From assembly GCF_905171765.1 (NCBI RefSeq), contig NC_053389.1:400320645-400384644 (forward strand): a DNA stretch of 64,000 nucleotides, in the 5' to 3' direction. This stretch comes from Bufo bufo (Eukaryota; Chordata; Amphibia; Anura; Bufonidae). How positions within the stretch are numbered: position 1 is the first letter of the stretch; every line of letters begins with the position of its first letter. Shown one piece after another: positions 43,291 to 53,565 of this stretch. The notes beneath the pieces were generated by a model. The model saw only the letters and a program-made list of their open reading frames with translations, was not told where the DNA came from and made no database searches. The position numbers were made by a program, and so were the translations under genes.

Positions 43291-44806
43291 TTCACAGCTC
43301 ACCCTGTGCTCTCCAGCAGGCATTATGCTGTCACACATCGCCCTGCCAGGCTATGTTGGAGGAGTCCACAGGTTAATTCCCAGCCTGCAGCACTCCTCTG
43401 ATACAGCCCAGCAGTGGGATGTTTAACCTAATCTACCTGGAGAAGGACGGCAACTGAGCTGAATGGTGAAGCGGGTTGCAGACGGCTCCCTGCTTCACCA
43501 TTACAGGGAACTGTCTGCTGCGGAGACAGCTGAGAGCGGGACATATCTCAGCCGTTCTGCGGGACAGCCAATGGATTTCAGACAGTTGGTAGGTATGGTT
43601 TTGGTCCATTTAGGACTTTCGTCAAGCTGAAACCGGAAAGACAAGAGGGAAATACATACAGAACACAACAAGCTGCTGCAGGCGTCCTTTTAGTGCCTCA
43701 TTATATGAAGTGCTGGTAATGTCTACTTATGCTCTATAATCAACACACATCAACAGGTGAAATAAATCACAGTGCATGCATCCAACCAATCAAAGAAGAG
43801 TCAAGTTTAATTACATTTCATTTTTTTCACTTAAAACAAAAAGAAAAATGTCATCAAGGGCTTTTTTCTGCCATGTGTGGGATCTTTACGGGAGAATTTG
43901 AGGCATGAAGGGAGTGTCTGATTCTGATTGTAATTGTTGGTCTAGGCAGTTTGTTAAGTCAGCTCTGATTCATATTTGCAATCAGCTTTACAGTTAGCTG
44001 TCCTACAGCCCTTATAATGGATAATTGCCATAGATGCAAATTATATCAGTATTAATTTCTCAAAAAATCTAGAGCGTTCAGATAATATCCACTAGCTCCA
44101 CTTATTATCAAACTAAGTTATTATTTGTTATGAAACACAGTGACACAATTTTGACTGGGAACCTAGTAATGAAAAGGCTTTGCTTGGACATGTTAGAAAT
44201 GATTAGATCTTCAGTGTAACAACAGCTATCGCAACATACCGGCAATGCATTAACAGTAGATTATAATGGTATGGTGAAGTTAAAATGATACAAAAGGAAC
44301 TTTTAAACTTCTAATGCTGTGATTGCAACACTTAACATCCTCCTCCATTACCCCTCCTTGTCCCTCACCATTACATGGTCAGTCCATCTTGCACATGTTT
44401 TATGCTATAACACAATACTTAAACTCTATACAACAACATCAATATGCCATAAAGGCACCATCCCCACCATCTTCTGGAACATGTATCACCATATGCAGGA
44501 AAGCATATCAATCTGGTAGAGTAACAATTTTGGTGTTACACCACTAAATATTTACCTGATTAGTTAATAACTCTGTACTAGGAGAAAAGAGCATGGCATG
44601 GGTGCCTCTTGGGTAAGATACTTGTGCAAATATTGTAAATACTCAGGTGTTCACCATGTTGAGCTGAGCAGAGGCACAACTCTCAACAAGCCAATAAAGT
44701 GTTAGGTGTGCTGCAAGTCAGGGAAGAAGACCTGGACCTCCAAGTCCAGTGAGGCAACAGTAAGAAGAGCCGAAAATCACCATGTTGTGCTGTTACTATA
44801 AGACAC
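43291..44806. other. No gene recognised
   Basis: About 1.5 kb of non-coding sequence without recognisable domains or repeat termini. Confidence 0.5.
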
Positions 44807-45320
44807 ATCAATCTTGGTTGTAACCTTGTCGCACTCTGTTGTAGCATGGAGTAGGGTTCCCGCCCCAATTAAGCATAAATAAACAAAACTCCAGCTTAAT
44901 TTGCAAGTTAGTGTTATTTTTATTGCGGCTTCAGCGTAACGTTTCGGCCTATTGGCCTTCTTCAGACTGCCGTAAAATATAAGATATATTGTTACAGTAT
45001 ATATTACACACCATCAGGAGAACATATACATCATATTTTCATGTACAGGAATATATATATCTCATAGAATTTCATCTATTAATTATACATATGGCTCAAA
45101 AATTCATCTAAAAAATCAAGGGGAAATCTCAAATCCAAGAGACCCCATATCATGTATCACCATGGTTCTCATGATGAGGGTTAGTCGATCAATATCACAG
45201 ATCAGTCCTTGTAGAATGGATAAAGTGGACCTGGCAACGCAATATATGAAACTGGTCATCATCATATCATAACCATCACCTTAGCTAAGACATATCACTT
45301 AAGGAAAATAACATGGACAC
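44807..45320 (-). repeat. Penelope terminal repeat pLTR-a
   Basis: A 514-bp reverse complement of 48586-49100 with few differences. It holds a hammerhead motif followed by a polyadenylation-like aataaa (minus sense) and lies at the 3' end of the left Penelope copy. Confidence 0.85.
44925..44980 (-). ncRNA. Hammerhead-ribozyme motif in pLTR-a
   Basis: The minus strand carries CTGAAGA (44959-44965), helix II GGCC-AATA-GGCC, GAAAC (44941-44945) and the palindromic AACGTT giving GTT. Helix I pairs GT/AC, then CGGC/GCCG beyond an internal loop. It is the same motif as at 48932. Confidence 0.7.
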
Positions 45321-48300
45321 CACATAATTAGTATGGTCAAACTATTACTATCACCGCAAAAAGGTATCATAGATAGAGAATAACTCTCTGGTGCAGATAA
45401 CATAACTATAGTGTGTTATCCTGGGGTCTGCATGACCTACCGGCGTCCGGAACACGCTTACCTAATGCCGCTGGTGATGTAGAGGAGAAATTGGCGATCT
45501 GTGACAGCATAATGCGGAGGTACCGCTGGTGAGAGTGGCGCTAGTAAGAGAGGGAATCGGCTGATATTTGAAGGCAGCCCGCGTCTCTGCCTCATGGACC
45601 TCACTTCTGGTGTCGGCCATGAAACCGGAAGTGAGGTAATGGTGGAACGCACGTGGAACGCAAGGAACTTCCGGTTTCGGCCCGCGAAACCGGAAGTGAG
45701 CAAGGCAGAGTAGTGCGATCACATGGCTTATGTCATGCAGTGATGTGATCCCTGGTTGCGATCCTCATGCAGACTGAAACTAATGAAAGACGGTATATAT
45801 TCAATACAAACTATGTTATATTCAGACTATATAAATAAAGGAGGGGCTAAAAAGGGATATGGGAAAAGAAGACATGAATAGGGTACAAATAGAGTATAAA
45901 TAGAGTATAGCGTAAAAGGGATAGAAGAACCTGATGTGGTTGAGAGCAAAAGATAATGCAAGGAGAAATAAACAACCAGCAAGACAGGGGAAAAGTACGG
46001 GAGGAGACCAGAAAAATAGAAGAAAGGGATTGAAGTGAAAGAACAAGGAAACAAGCAAAAGGGAGAAAACAAGAGAAAACAAGAAAAAGAGAAAGAAAAA
46101 AGGGGCAAAGAAAAGGGGGGAGGAGACGGGGAGCAGTATGAGCCAGTGTCAAAGGATACTATGCGGCATTAGGAGGGGTCCCGGATCGTCAATAAGCCTG
46201 TGAAGGGAAGAGAGAAAGGAATTATTATTACTATAGATACGGTTTGATATATAAAGAAAGATTATAATAGACTTTGAATTTCGTACTCTCTATTCAAACC
46301 TTTGGGTTCTAAACTTTCTAGTCTGTGAATCCAATATGCTTCTCTTAATTTCAGACGCTTTACTCTATCCCCCCCACGTCTGGATGCAGGAACGTGTTCT
46401 ATGACTTGGAATTTTAATTGGGAGATGTTATGTGTTGCCTGATGGAAATGGCAAGGGACTGGAAGTAAATGGTTCTGTTTTCTAATGTTAGATTTGTGCT
46501 GACAAATTCTGTTTCTGATGGTTTGTGTGGTTTCTCCCACGTACACGAGGCCACACGGGCATTTTAGAAGATAGATGACGAAATCTGAGTCGCAGCTGAA
46601 AAAATCGTGGATTGGAATTAATTTGCCTGATTGCAGATGCTGAATATTTGCCCCCTTCAGTACGTGGGAGCATTGGGTACAATGAAGGCACGGGAAGGTG
46701 CCTTTCTTTTGGGTTCTGAGGAACAATTGTCTTGGGATGCGTGTTATGGAACCTATGTCTGCCCTTACCAGTATGTCTTTTAGATTTCTCGGACGTCTAT
46801 TGCACATTAGGATGGGATTGTTAAACTCTTCTATCTTGGGATATGCTTTTTTGAGGAGATGCCAATGACCTTGTATAATATTTTGTACTTTGCGGGCACA
46901 TGGGTGGAATGTGTGGACAAACGGAATTCTTTTTGAAGGGGCAGGTGTGGGTCGACTTTCACGAACGGTGGGTTGGAGAAATTTTGGGGGATATCCTCTT
47001 TCTAGAAAGCGCTCTCGCATCTCTTCTATCCTTTTTGTTGCCAGGGGATTGGTTTGTACTATTCTTTGTATCCTATAGAATTGAGAGGTGGGGAGAGATT
47101 TTTTTGTACTGGTCGGATGAAAACTGGTAAAATGTAAGAGATTGTTTCTATCTGTGGGTTTTCTATATAAATCAGTTGAAATCATCCCAACCTCGTTTTT
47201 CTGCACGATTGTGTCTAGAAAATTGATAGATATTGGGTCGTAATTGATGGTAAATTGTAGTTCCGGGGTGATTGAATTGATGTAGTTATGAAAATCAAGT
47301 AGAGTATCTGTCGTGCCATTCCAGATACAGAAGATGTCATCTATGTATCTTTTCCATAGGATGACGTGTAAATTGAAACATATATCATGGTATAGATGTG
47401 TCTCCTCAAAATCTGCCATGTAGGCATTGGCATATGGTGGGGCTACATTTGATCCCATGGCCGTTCCTTGTTTTTGAAGGTAAAAATGGTCTTGGAAGAT
47501 GAAAAAATTGTTGTGTAAAATGATGTCTAAGAGGTCCATACATAATGATACTATTTTTGGGTGTTTCTCTGCCTTTGTTAGTATTTTTCTTACTGCTGAT
47601 AGTCCCTTTGTGTGATGTATTGATGTATACAGACTGGCAACGTCCCATGTGACAAAGAGTGTATTACTGGGGAGAGGATCTAAGTTACGGATGATGTCCA
47701 AAAAGGAGGTGGTATCCAACAGGAAGGATTTGGTTTTTTTAATTTCGGGTGTTAGAATTTTCTCTAGGAAGATGGATATGGGTGATAAGATGGAATCAGT
47801 GGAAGCAACTATCGGACGCCCTGGTGGGTTATGTAGATCTTTGTGGATTTTGGGTAGAATGTAAAACACTGGGGTAATCGGATGATGGTTTGTCAGAAAA
47901 TTAATGATATTTTCGTCTATTGTTTTATCTTCCCTATATTGCTGGAGCGTGGTGTGAATTCTATTGGCAATGGATGGAGTGGGATTGTTAGGTAATTGTT
48001 GGTAAACCTCAGTGTCGCCTAGTTGGCGCATGATCTCAGATATATATTTCTCTTTGTCCATCACAACCAGTGCTCCTCCTTTGTCAGCTGGTTTAAAAAC
48101 CACTCCTTTCAAGTCTGATATGTTCCTCAATGTTTGTCTGTCTGTGTTTGAAAGGTTATTGTTGAATTTGAGGTTACCTTGTTCTATATCCTTCCTGAAG
48201 TGATCTACATCTCTCTGAACTAATTTGATAAATGTTTCAACGGGTGGGTAATTCTTTGGTGGCATGTAGGTACTTTTTTTGCGCAACTTTAGGTCGTTTA

Positions 48301-48585
48301 GAGAAATAAGTGCTGTTGGAGCTTCTGTGGGGATTTTTCTGGGAATTGGTATAGTGTCAAAATGTACCTTTAACCTGAGATTCCTAAATAACCGTTGTAG
48401 GTCTAGTTCTAACTGAAATGTGTTCAGTGTGTATGCCGGACAGAAAGATAAACCTTTTTCTAGTAAAGACATATGAGTGGGGCTTAGTGATTGGGATGAT
48501 ATATTGATAACCAGTGATTTACTTCTTCATCTTGAAATGAAAGATATTCACTCAACATGTTCTCTTCTGACAGGTGCTAGGGAAT
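45321..48585 (-). mobile_element. Penelope-like element, left copy (PLE-L)
   Basis: The body of the minus-strand copy: 5' leader, RT/EN ORF, then about 940 bp of 3' sequence (46261-45321) kept here but partly deleted in the right copy. Compared with the right copy, about 688 bp (equivalent of 49180-49867) are missing near the 5' end of the ORF. Confidence 0.85.
46262..48472 (-). CDS. PLE-L RT / GIY-YIG protein, N-terminally deleted
   Basis: An open frame of 736 codons equivalent to right-copy residues 259 onward. RT motif A is FVTWDVASLYTSIHH (about residue 275). GTAMGSNVAPPYANAYMADF and the active-site YIDDIF (about 376) follow, then LYRKPTDRNNLLHF. The cysteine-rich linker CLHCTQCSHVL precedes a full GIY-YIG domain (VIYLLKCPCGLVYVGETTQT, with RNRICQHKSNIRK). 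The natural C-terminus is kept, with the conserved glutamate region (REAYWIHRLESLEPKGLN). The enzymatic parts look intact. The ~260-residue N-terminal region is lost through the upstream deletion, which also shifts frame, so translation would have to start at the internal ATG at 48472. Confidence 0.88.
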   Translation of the reverse strand: MSLLEKGLSFCPAYTLNTFQLELDLQRLFRNLRLKVHFDTIPIPRKIPTEAPTALISLNDLKLRKKSTYMPPKNYPPVETFIKLVQRDVDHFRKDIEQGNLKFNNNLSNTDRQTLRNISDLKGVVFKPADKGGALVVMDKEKYISEIMRQLGDTEVYQQLPNNPTPSIANRIHTTLQQYREDKTIDENIINFLTNHHPITPVFYILPKIHKDLHNPPGRPIVASTDSILSPISIFLEKILTPEIKKTKSFLLDTTSFLDIIRNLDPLPSNTLFVTWDVASLYTSIHHTKGLSAVRKILTKAEKHPKIVSLCMDLLDIILHNNFFIFQDHFYLQKQGTAMGSNVAPPYANAYMADFEETHLYHDICFNLHVILWKRYIDDIFCIWNGTTDTLLDFHNYINSITPELQFTINYDPISINFLDTIVQKNEVGMISTDLYRKPTDRNNLLHFTSFHPTSTKKSLPTSQFYRIQRIVQTNPLATKRIEEMRERFLERGYPPKFLQPTVRESRPTPAPSKRIPFVHTFHPCARKVQNIIQGHWHLLKKAYPKIEEFNNPILMCNRRPRNLKDILVRADIGSITRIPRQLFLRTQKKGTFPCLHCTQCSHVLKGANIQHLQSGKLIPIHDFFSCDSDFVIYLLKCPCGLVYVGETTQTIRNRICQHKSNIRKQNHLLPVPCHFHQATHNISQLKFQVIEHVPASRRGGDRVKRLKLREAYWIHRLESLEPKGLNREYEIQSLL

Positions 48586-49100
48586 GGTGTCCATGTTATT
48601 TTCCTTAAGTGATATGTCCTAGCTAAGGTGATGGTTATGATATGATGATGATTAGTTTCATATATTGCGTTGCCAGGTCCACATTATCCATTCTACAAGG
48701 ACTGATCTGTGATATTGATCGACTAACCCTCATCATGAGAACCATGGTGATACATGATATGGGGTCTCTTGGATTTGAGATTTCCCCTTGATTTTTGAGA
48801 TGAATTTTTGAGCCATATGTATAATTAATAGATGAAATTCTATGAGATATATATATTCCTGTACATGAAAATATGATGTATATGTTCTCCCGATGGTATG
48901 TAATATATACTGTAACAATATATCTTATATTTTACGGCAGTCTGAAGAAGGCCAATAGGCCGAAACGTTACGCTGAAGCCGCAATAAAAATAACACTAAC
49001 TTGCAAATTAAGCTGGAGTTTTGTTTATTTATGCTTAATTGGGGCGGGAACCCTACTCCATGCTACAACAGAGTGCGACAAGGTTACAACCAAGATTGAT
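48586..49100 (+). repeat. Penelope terminal repeat pLTR-b, shared by both copies
   Basis: A 515-bp repeat between the two head-to-head copies. It is in sense orientation for the right copy and antisense for the left one. It ends ccaagattgat, as pLTR-a does. Confidence 0.85.
48932..48982 (+). ncRNA. Hammerhead-ribozyme motif in pLTR-b
   Basis: CTGAAGA (48942-48948), helix II GGCC-AATA-GGCC (48950-48961), GAAAC (48962-48966), then palindromic AACGTT with GTT as cleavage triplet. Helix I is GT/AC plus CGGC/GCCG (48935-48938 with 48977-48980) across an internal loop. aataaa follows directly. Core positions fit type I hammerheads with minimal helix III. Confidence 0.72.
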
Positions 49101-49138
49101 CTTCCCTAACTTGGACCTAGCACCTGTCAGAAGAGAAC

Positions 49139-52100
49139 ATGTCGAGTGAATCTCTTTCATTTCAAGATGAAGAAGTAAACACCATCCTGTCAAAAGTAAC
49201 TCTCTCAAGCGAGTTTCTCCAGACTCCTAGCTCTGAGTTCAAAACAAGGGACCTAGAACGTGAGTCCAGAAAACTACTTAACTACGAGTTACACTGTGTG
49301 ACGATGGCAGAATACTTAAAAGTGAAACGGATCCCAAGGGGTCTACGGATACGAACCAGACCAACTTTCTTTAAAGATGACAAAGAATATTGCAGTAAGT
49401 TCGAGCAAATCCTTAATAAATGCTCCTTCGATATTATGACATTAACTTTGACTTTTCTACAAAAAGCGATAACGGACACGCAGGATCTCATCAAAACCAC
49501 AGAGAACCAACTACAAGTGATCCTGACGCCGGAGGAATATTCAAAAACACAAGACAAGATCAACGCCACACTGGTACAACATCGGAAAGATGTGGAAGAT
49601 ATGAAACGTAGTAAATTTCTACGAGACACAGAAGACTACCGCCTGAATAGGGTATATCGATGGCCAGACACATCATTTCGTCCACAAAACACGCGATGGC
49701 GTTCCTCATCGGCTGATTCATCTAATTCAGGATCAGGTATAGATCCCCAGCGCGGCCCAAGACCACCGGAATATCGCCCGACCCGATCGACACGAAGAGG
49801 CAACAGAGGGGGACCTCCCTCTGGACCCAATATGGCACCTATGACGACTAGATCTCAGGTAACGCAATCACTGGTTATCAATATATCATCCCAATCACTA
49901 AGCCCCACTCATATGTCTTTACTAGAAAAAGGTTTATCTTTCTGTCCGGCATACACACTGAACACATTTCAGTTAGAACTAGACCTACAACGGTTATTTA
50001 GGAATCTCAGGTTAAAGGTACATTTTGACACTATACCAATTCCCCAAAAAATCCCCACAGAAGCTCCAACAGCACTTATTTCTCTAAACGACCTAAAGTT
50101 GCGCAAAAAAAGTACCTACATGCCACCAAAGAATTACCCACCCGTTGAAACATTTATCAAATTAGTTCAGAGAGATGTAGATCACTTCAGGAAGGATATA
50201 GAACAAGGTAACCTCAAATTCAACAATAACCTTTCAAACACAGACAGACAAACATTGAGGAACATATCAGACTTGAAAGGAGTGGTTTTTAAACCAGCTG
50301 ACAAAGGAGGAGCACTGGTTGTGATGGACAAAGAGAAATATATATCTGAGATCATGCGCCAACTAGGCGACACTGAGGTTTACCAACAATTACCTAACAA
50401 TCCCACTCCATCCATTGCCAATAGAATTCACACCACGCTCCAGCAATATAGGGAAGATAAAACAATAGACGAAAATATCATTAATTTTCTGACAAACCAT
50501 CATCCGATTACCCCAGTGTTTTACATTCTACCCAAAATCCACAAAGATCTACATAACCCACCAGGGCGTCCGATAGTTGCTTCCACTGATTCCATCTTAT
50601 CACCCATATCCATCTTCCTAGAGAAAATTCTAACACCCGAAATTAAAAAAAACAAATCCTTCCTGTTGAATACCACCTCCTTTTTGGACATCATCCGTAA
50701 CTTAGATCCTCTCCCCAGTAATACACTCTTTGTCACATGGGACGTTGCCAGTCTGTATACATCAATACATCACACGAAGGGACTATCAGCAGTAAGAAAA
50801 ATACTAACAAAGGCAGAGAAACACCCAAAAATAGTATCATTATGTATGGACCTCTTAGACATCATTTTACACAACAATTTTTTCATCTTCCAAGACCATT
50901 TTTACCTTCAAAAACAAGGAACGGCCATGGGATCAAATGTAGCCCCACCATATGCCAATGCCTACATGGCAGATTTTGAGGAGACACATCTATACCATGA
51001 TATATGTTTCAATTTACACGTCATCCTATGGAAAAGATACATAGATGACATCTTCTGTATCTGGAATGGCACGACAGATACTCTACTTCATTTTGATAAC
51101 TACATCAATTCAATCACCCCGGAACTACAATTTACCATCAATTACGACCCAATATCTATCAATTTTCTAGACACAATCGTGCAGAAAAACGAGGTTGGGA
51201 TGATTTCAACTGATTTATATAGAAAACCCACAGATAGAAACAATCTCTTACATTTTACCAGTTTTTATCCGACCAGTACAAAAAAATCTCTCCCCACCTC
51301 TCAATTCCATAGGATACAAAGAATAGTACAAACCAATCCCCTGGCAACAAAAAGGATAGAAGAGATGCGAGAGCGCTTTCTAGAAAGAGGATATCCCCCA
51401 AAATTTCTCCAACCCACCGTTCGTGAAAGTCGACCCACACCTGCCCCCTCAAAAAGAATTCCGTTTGTCCACACATTCCACCCATGTGCCCGCAAAGTAC
51501 AAAATATTATACAAGGTCATTGGCATCTCCTCAAAAAAGCATATCCCAAGATAGAAGAGTTTAAAAATCCCATCCTAATGTGCAATAGACGTCCGAGAAA
51601 TCTAAAAGACATACTGGTAAGGGCAGACATAGGTTCCATAACACACATCCCAAGACAATTGTTCCTCAGAACCCAAAAGAAAGGCACCTTCCCGTGCCTT
51701 CATTGTACCCAATGCTCCCACGTACTGAAGGGGGCAAATATTCAGCATCCGCAATCAGGCAAATTAATTCCAATCCACGTTTTTTTCAGCTGCGACTCAG
51801 ATTTCGTCATCTATCTTCTAAAATGCCCGTGTGGCCTCGTGTACGTGGGAGAAACCACACAAACCATCAGAAACAGAATTTGTCAGCACAAATCTAACAT
51901 TAGAAAACAGAACCTTTTACTTCCAGTCCCTTGGCATTTCCATCAGGCAACACATAACATCTCCCAATTAAAATTCCAATTCATAGAACACGTTCCTGCA
52001 TCCAGACGTGGGGGGGATAGAGTAAAGCGTCTGAAATTAAGAGAAGCATATTTTACGCTATACTCTATTTATACTCTATTTGTACCATATTCATGTCTTC

Positions 52101-52141
52101 TTTTCCCATATCCCTTTTTAGCCCCTCCTTTATTTATATAG
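49139..52141 (+). CDS. PLE-R Penelope RT / GIY-YIG polyprotein (C-terminus replaced)
   Basis: A 1000-codon ORF. Residues 1-258 form an N-terminal region with possible coiled coils (FLQKAITDTQDLIKTTENQL) and a basic, glycine/arginine-rich tail (RSTRRGNRGGPPSGP). RT spans about 380-740: motif A DVASLYTS at 535, the GTAMGSNVAPPYANAYMADF block, and YIDD at 634-637. The cysteine-rich linker is at about 860-885, and the GIY-YIG nuclease at about 886-935 with YVGETT at 902. After REAY (about 975) the frame enters former 3' UTR through a ~418-bp deletion, giving an alien hydrophobic tail (SIYTLFVPYSCLLFPYPFLA). The conserved WIHRLESL-type end is lost. The start at 49139 follows pLTR-b by 38 bp and opens the long frame. 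Role: target nicking and reverse transcription; activity is uncertain without the C-terminus. Confidence 0.9.
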   Translation: MSSESLSFQDEEVNTILSKVTLSSEFLQTPSSEFKTRDLERESRKLLNYELHCVTMAEYLKVKRIPRGLRIRTRPTFFKDDKEYCSKFEQILNKCSFDIMTLTLTFLQKAITDTQDLIKTTENQLQVILTPEEYSKTQDKINATLVQHRKDVEDMKRSKFLRDTEDYRLNRVYRWPDTSFRPQNTRWRSSSADSSNSGSGIDPQRGPRPPEYRPTRSTRRGNRGGPPSGPNMAPMTTRSQVTQSLVINISSQSLSPTHMSLLEKGLSFCPAYTLNTFQLELDLQRLFRNLRLKVHFDTIPIPQKIPTEAPTALISLNDLKLRKKSTYMPPKNYPPVETFIKLVQRDVDHFRKDIEQGNLKFNNNLSNTDRQTLRNISDLKGVVFKPADKGGALVVMDKEKYISEIMRQLGDTEVYQQLPNNPTPSIANRIHTTLQQYREDKTIDENIINFLTNHHPITPVFYILPKIHKDLHNPPGRPIVASTDSILSPISIFLEKILTPEIKKNKSFLLNTTSFLDIIRNLDPLPSNTLFVTWDVASLYTSIHHTKGLSAVRKILTKAEKHPKIVSLCMDLLDIILHNNFFIFQDHFYLQKQGTAMGSNVAPPYANAYMADFEETHLYHDICFNLHVILWKRYIDDIFCIWNGTTDTLLHFDNYINSITPELQFTINYDPISINFLDTIVQKNEVGMISTDLYRKPTDRNNLLHFTSFYPTSTKKSLPTSQFHRIQRIVQTNPLATKRIEEMRERFLERGYPPKFLQPTVRESRPTPAPSKRIPFVHTFHPCARKVQNIIQGHWHLLKKAYPKIEEFKNPILMCNRRPRNLKDILVRADIGSITHIPRQLFLRTQKKGTFPCLHCTQCSHVLKGANIQHPQSGKLIPIHVFFSCDSDFVIYLLKCPCGLVYVGETTQTIRNRICQHKSNIRKQNLLLPVPWHFHQATHNISQLKFQFIEHVPASRRGGDRVKRLKLREAYFTLYSIYTLFVPYSCLLFPYPFLAPPLFI

Positions 52142-52481
52142 TCTGAATATAATATAGTTTGTATTGAATATATACCGTCTTTTATTAGTTTCAGTCTGCA
52201 TGAGGATCGCAACCAGGGATCACATGACTGCATGACATAAGCTATGTGATCGCACTACTCTGCCTTGCTCACTTCCGGTTTCGCGGGCCGAAACAGGAAG
52301 TTCCTTGCGTTCCACGTGCGTTCCACCATTACCTCACTTCCGGTTTCACGGCCGACACCGGAAGTGAGGTCCATGAGGCAGAGACGCGGGCTGCCTTCAA
52401 ATATCAGCCGAATCCCTCTCTTACTAGCGCCACTCTCACCAGCGGTACCTCCGCATTATGCTGTCACAGAGCGCCAATTTT
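52142..52481 (+). other. PLE-R 3' sequence
   Basis: Co-linear with 45840-45490 in reverse. It contains several opposed cacttccggttt motifs and stops at gcgccaattt, where the MITE begins. The 3' pLTR expected downstream is absent. Confidence 0.75.
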
Positions 52482-52936
52482 GATGCTTGGCAAATGCATT
52501 TTGAACAAAACAACTTGGGCCCGTCTGCCAAATGTCAAGGCGATCTCTGTGAGACGGGAACTTAACATTAAATACTACCTGTTATGCGCAATAATGGCCG
52601 CCATAAAGTTCAGGAAGTGTTGGTTCCACATGCATGCTGGGTCTCACTACATTCATTGGAAGCCGTCTGGCGCCAGGATAGGTATGGAGTGGGCTCGGCG
52701 TGCATGTTGGTACCTGCATCCCCTGGAAGTAATGGAGGCCATTATGGCACCAAAAATGGTAAAAGGCAGAGTGGACCCAGCATGCATGTGGAACCAACAC
52801 TTCCTGAAAATTTATAGCGGCCATTATGGTGCATAGCAGGTAGTATTTAGTGTTAGATTCCCATCTTACAGAGATCGCCTTGACGTTTGGCAGGCGAGCC
52901 CAAATGGTTTTGTACAAAATGCATTTGCCAAGCATC
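52482..52936. mobile_element. 455-bp long-TIR MITE
   Basis: The ends gatgcttggcaaatgcattt and aaatgcatttgccaagcatc are perfect inverted copies. Further inverted similarity reaches inward (tgttggttccacatgcatgc against gcatgcatgtggaaccaaca). ORFs in it are shadows. Confidence 0.8.
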
Positions 52937-53563
52937 TCACTTTATAAATAAGTGTAGCATTAGCACTTGAATATTTTTTGTGACTATGGCATTATTGTAC
53001 TTTATTTTGTTTGGAGTGCTGTTGCATTGTCTTTTTTTCTCTATGTTTTTAGCCATGGCAGCGTGCACCTGCGCATTGGGATGTGCTGACTAACCCCCTT
53101 TTTTTTGCTGACTAACTTGACCTAAACCAGGATTTGCTTTATTTGAAACTCCATCAGATCTCATGTCCTTTATTTATTTGCTCCGATTAGTGTTGGGCGC
53201 GAATATTAATCGAGAATATTTTTTTTTCATCAGTAACCTCCCTTCTTGCTTGTGGGCCAATGAGAAGGCTGCAATGTCTTTGTCTGAGCTTAGCAACATC
53301 CCTAGCAACCAATAGGAAAGTTGCCTACCCCTTACTATATAAGAACCTCCCCAGTAGCCCTTGTATGCAGTATTTGATCTGAGACAGCAGAGCTCTCTGC
53401 TATCCTGTGTCATTACATTAGATAGTTAGTTAGTTAGCTTATACTGTGTATATAATTCAGATAGTTAGTGGGAGATAGTCAGTGTAGGTTAGATAGTGAT
53501 ATAGTGTAGCTAATTGTTTTGCTGTCCATAAATACCTGCTACATACATAGTGCTGTATTTATG
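52937..53563. repeat. Unassigned, then an interspersed repeat
   Basis: From about 53186 (tagtgttgggcgcgaat) the sequence looks like a non-autonomous element end, with iterated agatagtgat/agttagtt motifs at 53418-53510. The other end is not identified. No gene. Confidence 0.4.
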
Positions 53564-53565
53564 TA

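Noticed and set aside
45822..46152. Three overlapping hydrophobic minus-strand ORFs resembling a membrane protein
   Set aside because: They lie in pyrimidine-rich Penelope 3' UTR sequence and appear in all frames; no transmembrane family is recognised.
49180..49867. Intron removed from the left Penelope copy
   Set aside because: The missing segment does not end in AG at the junction, is not a multiple of three, and the flanks retain non-coding sequence, so a deletion is more likely than splicing.
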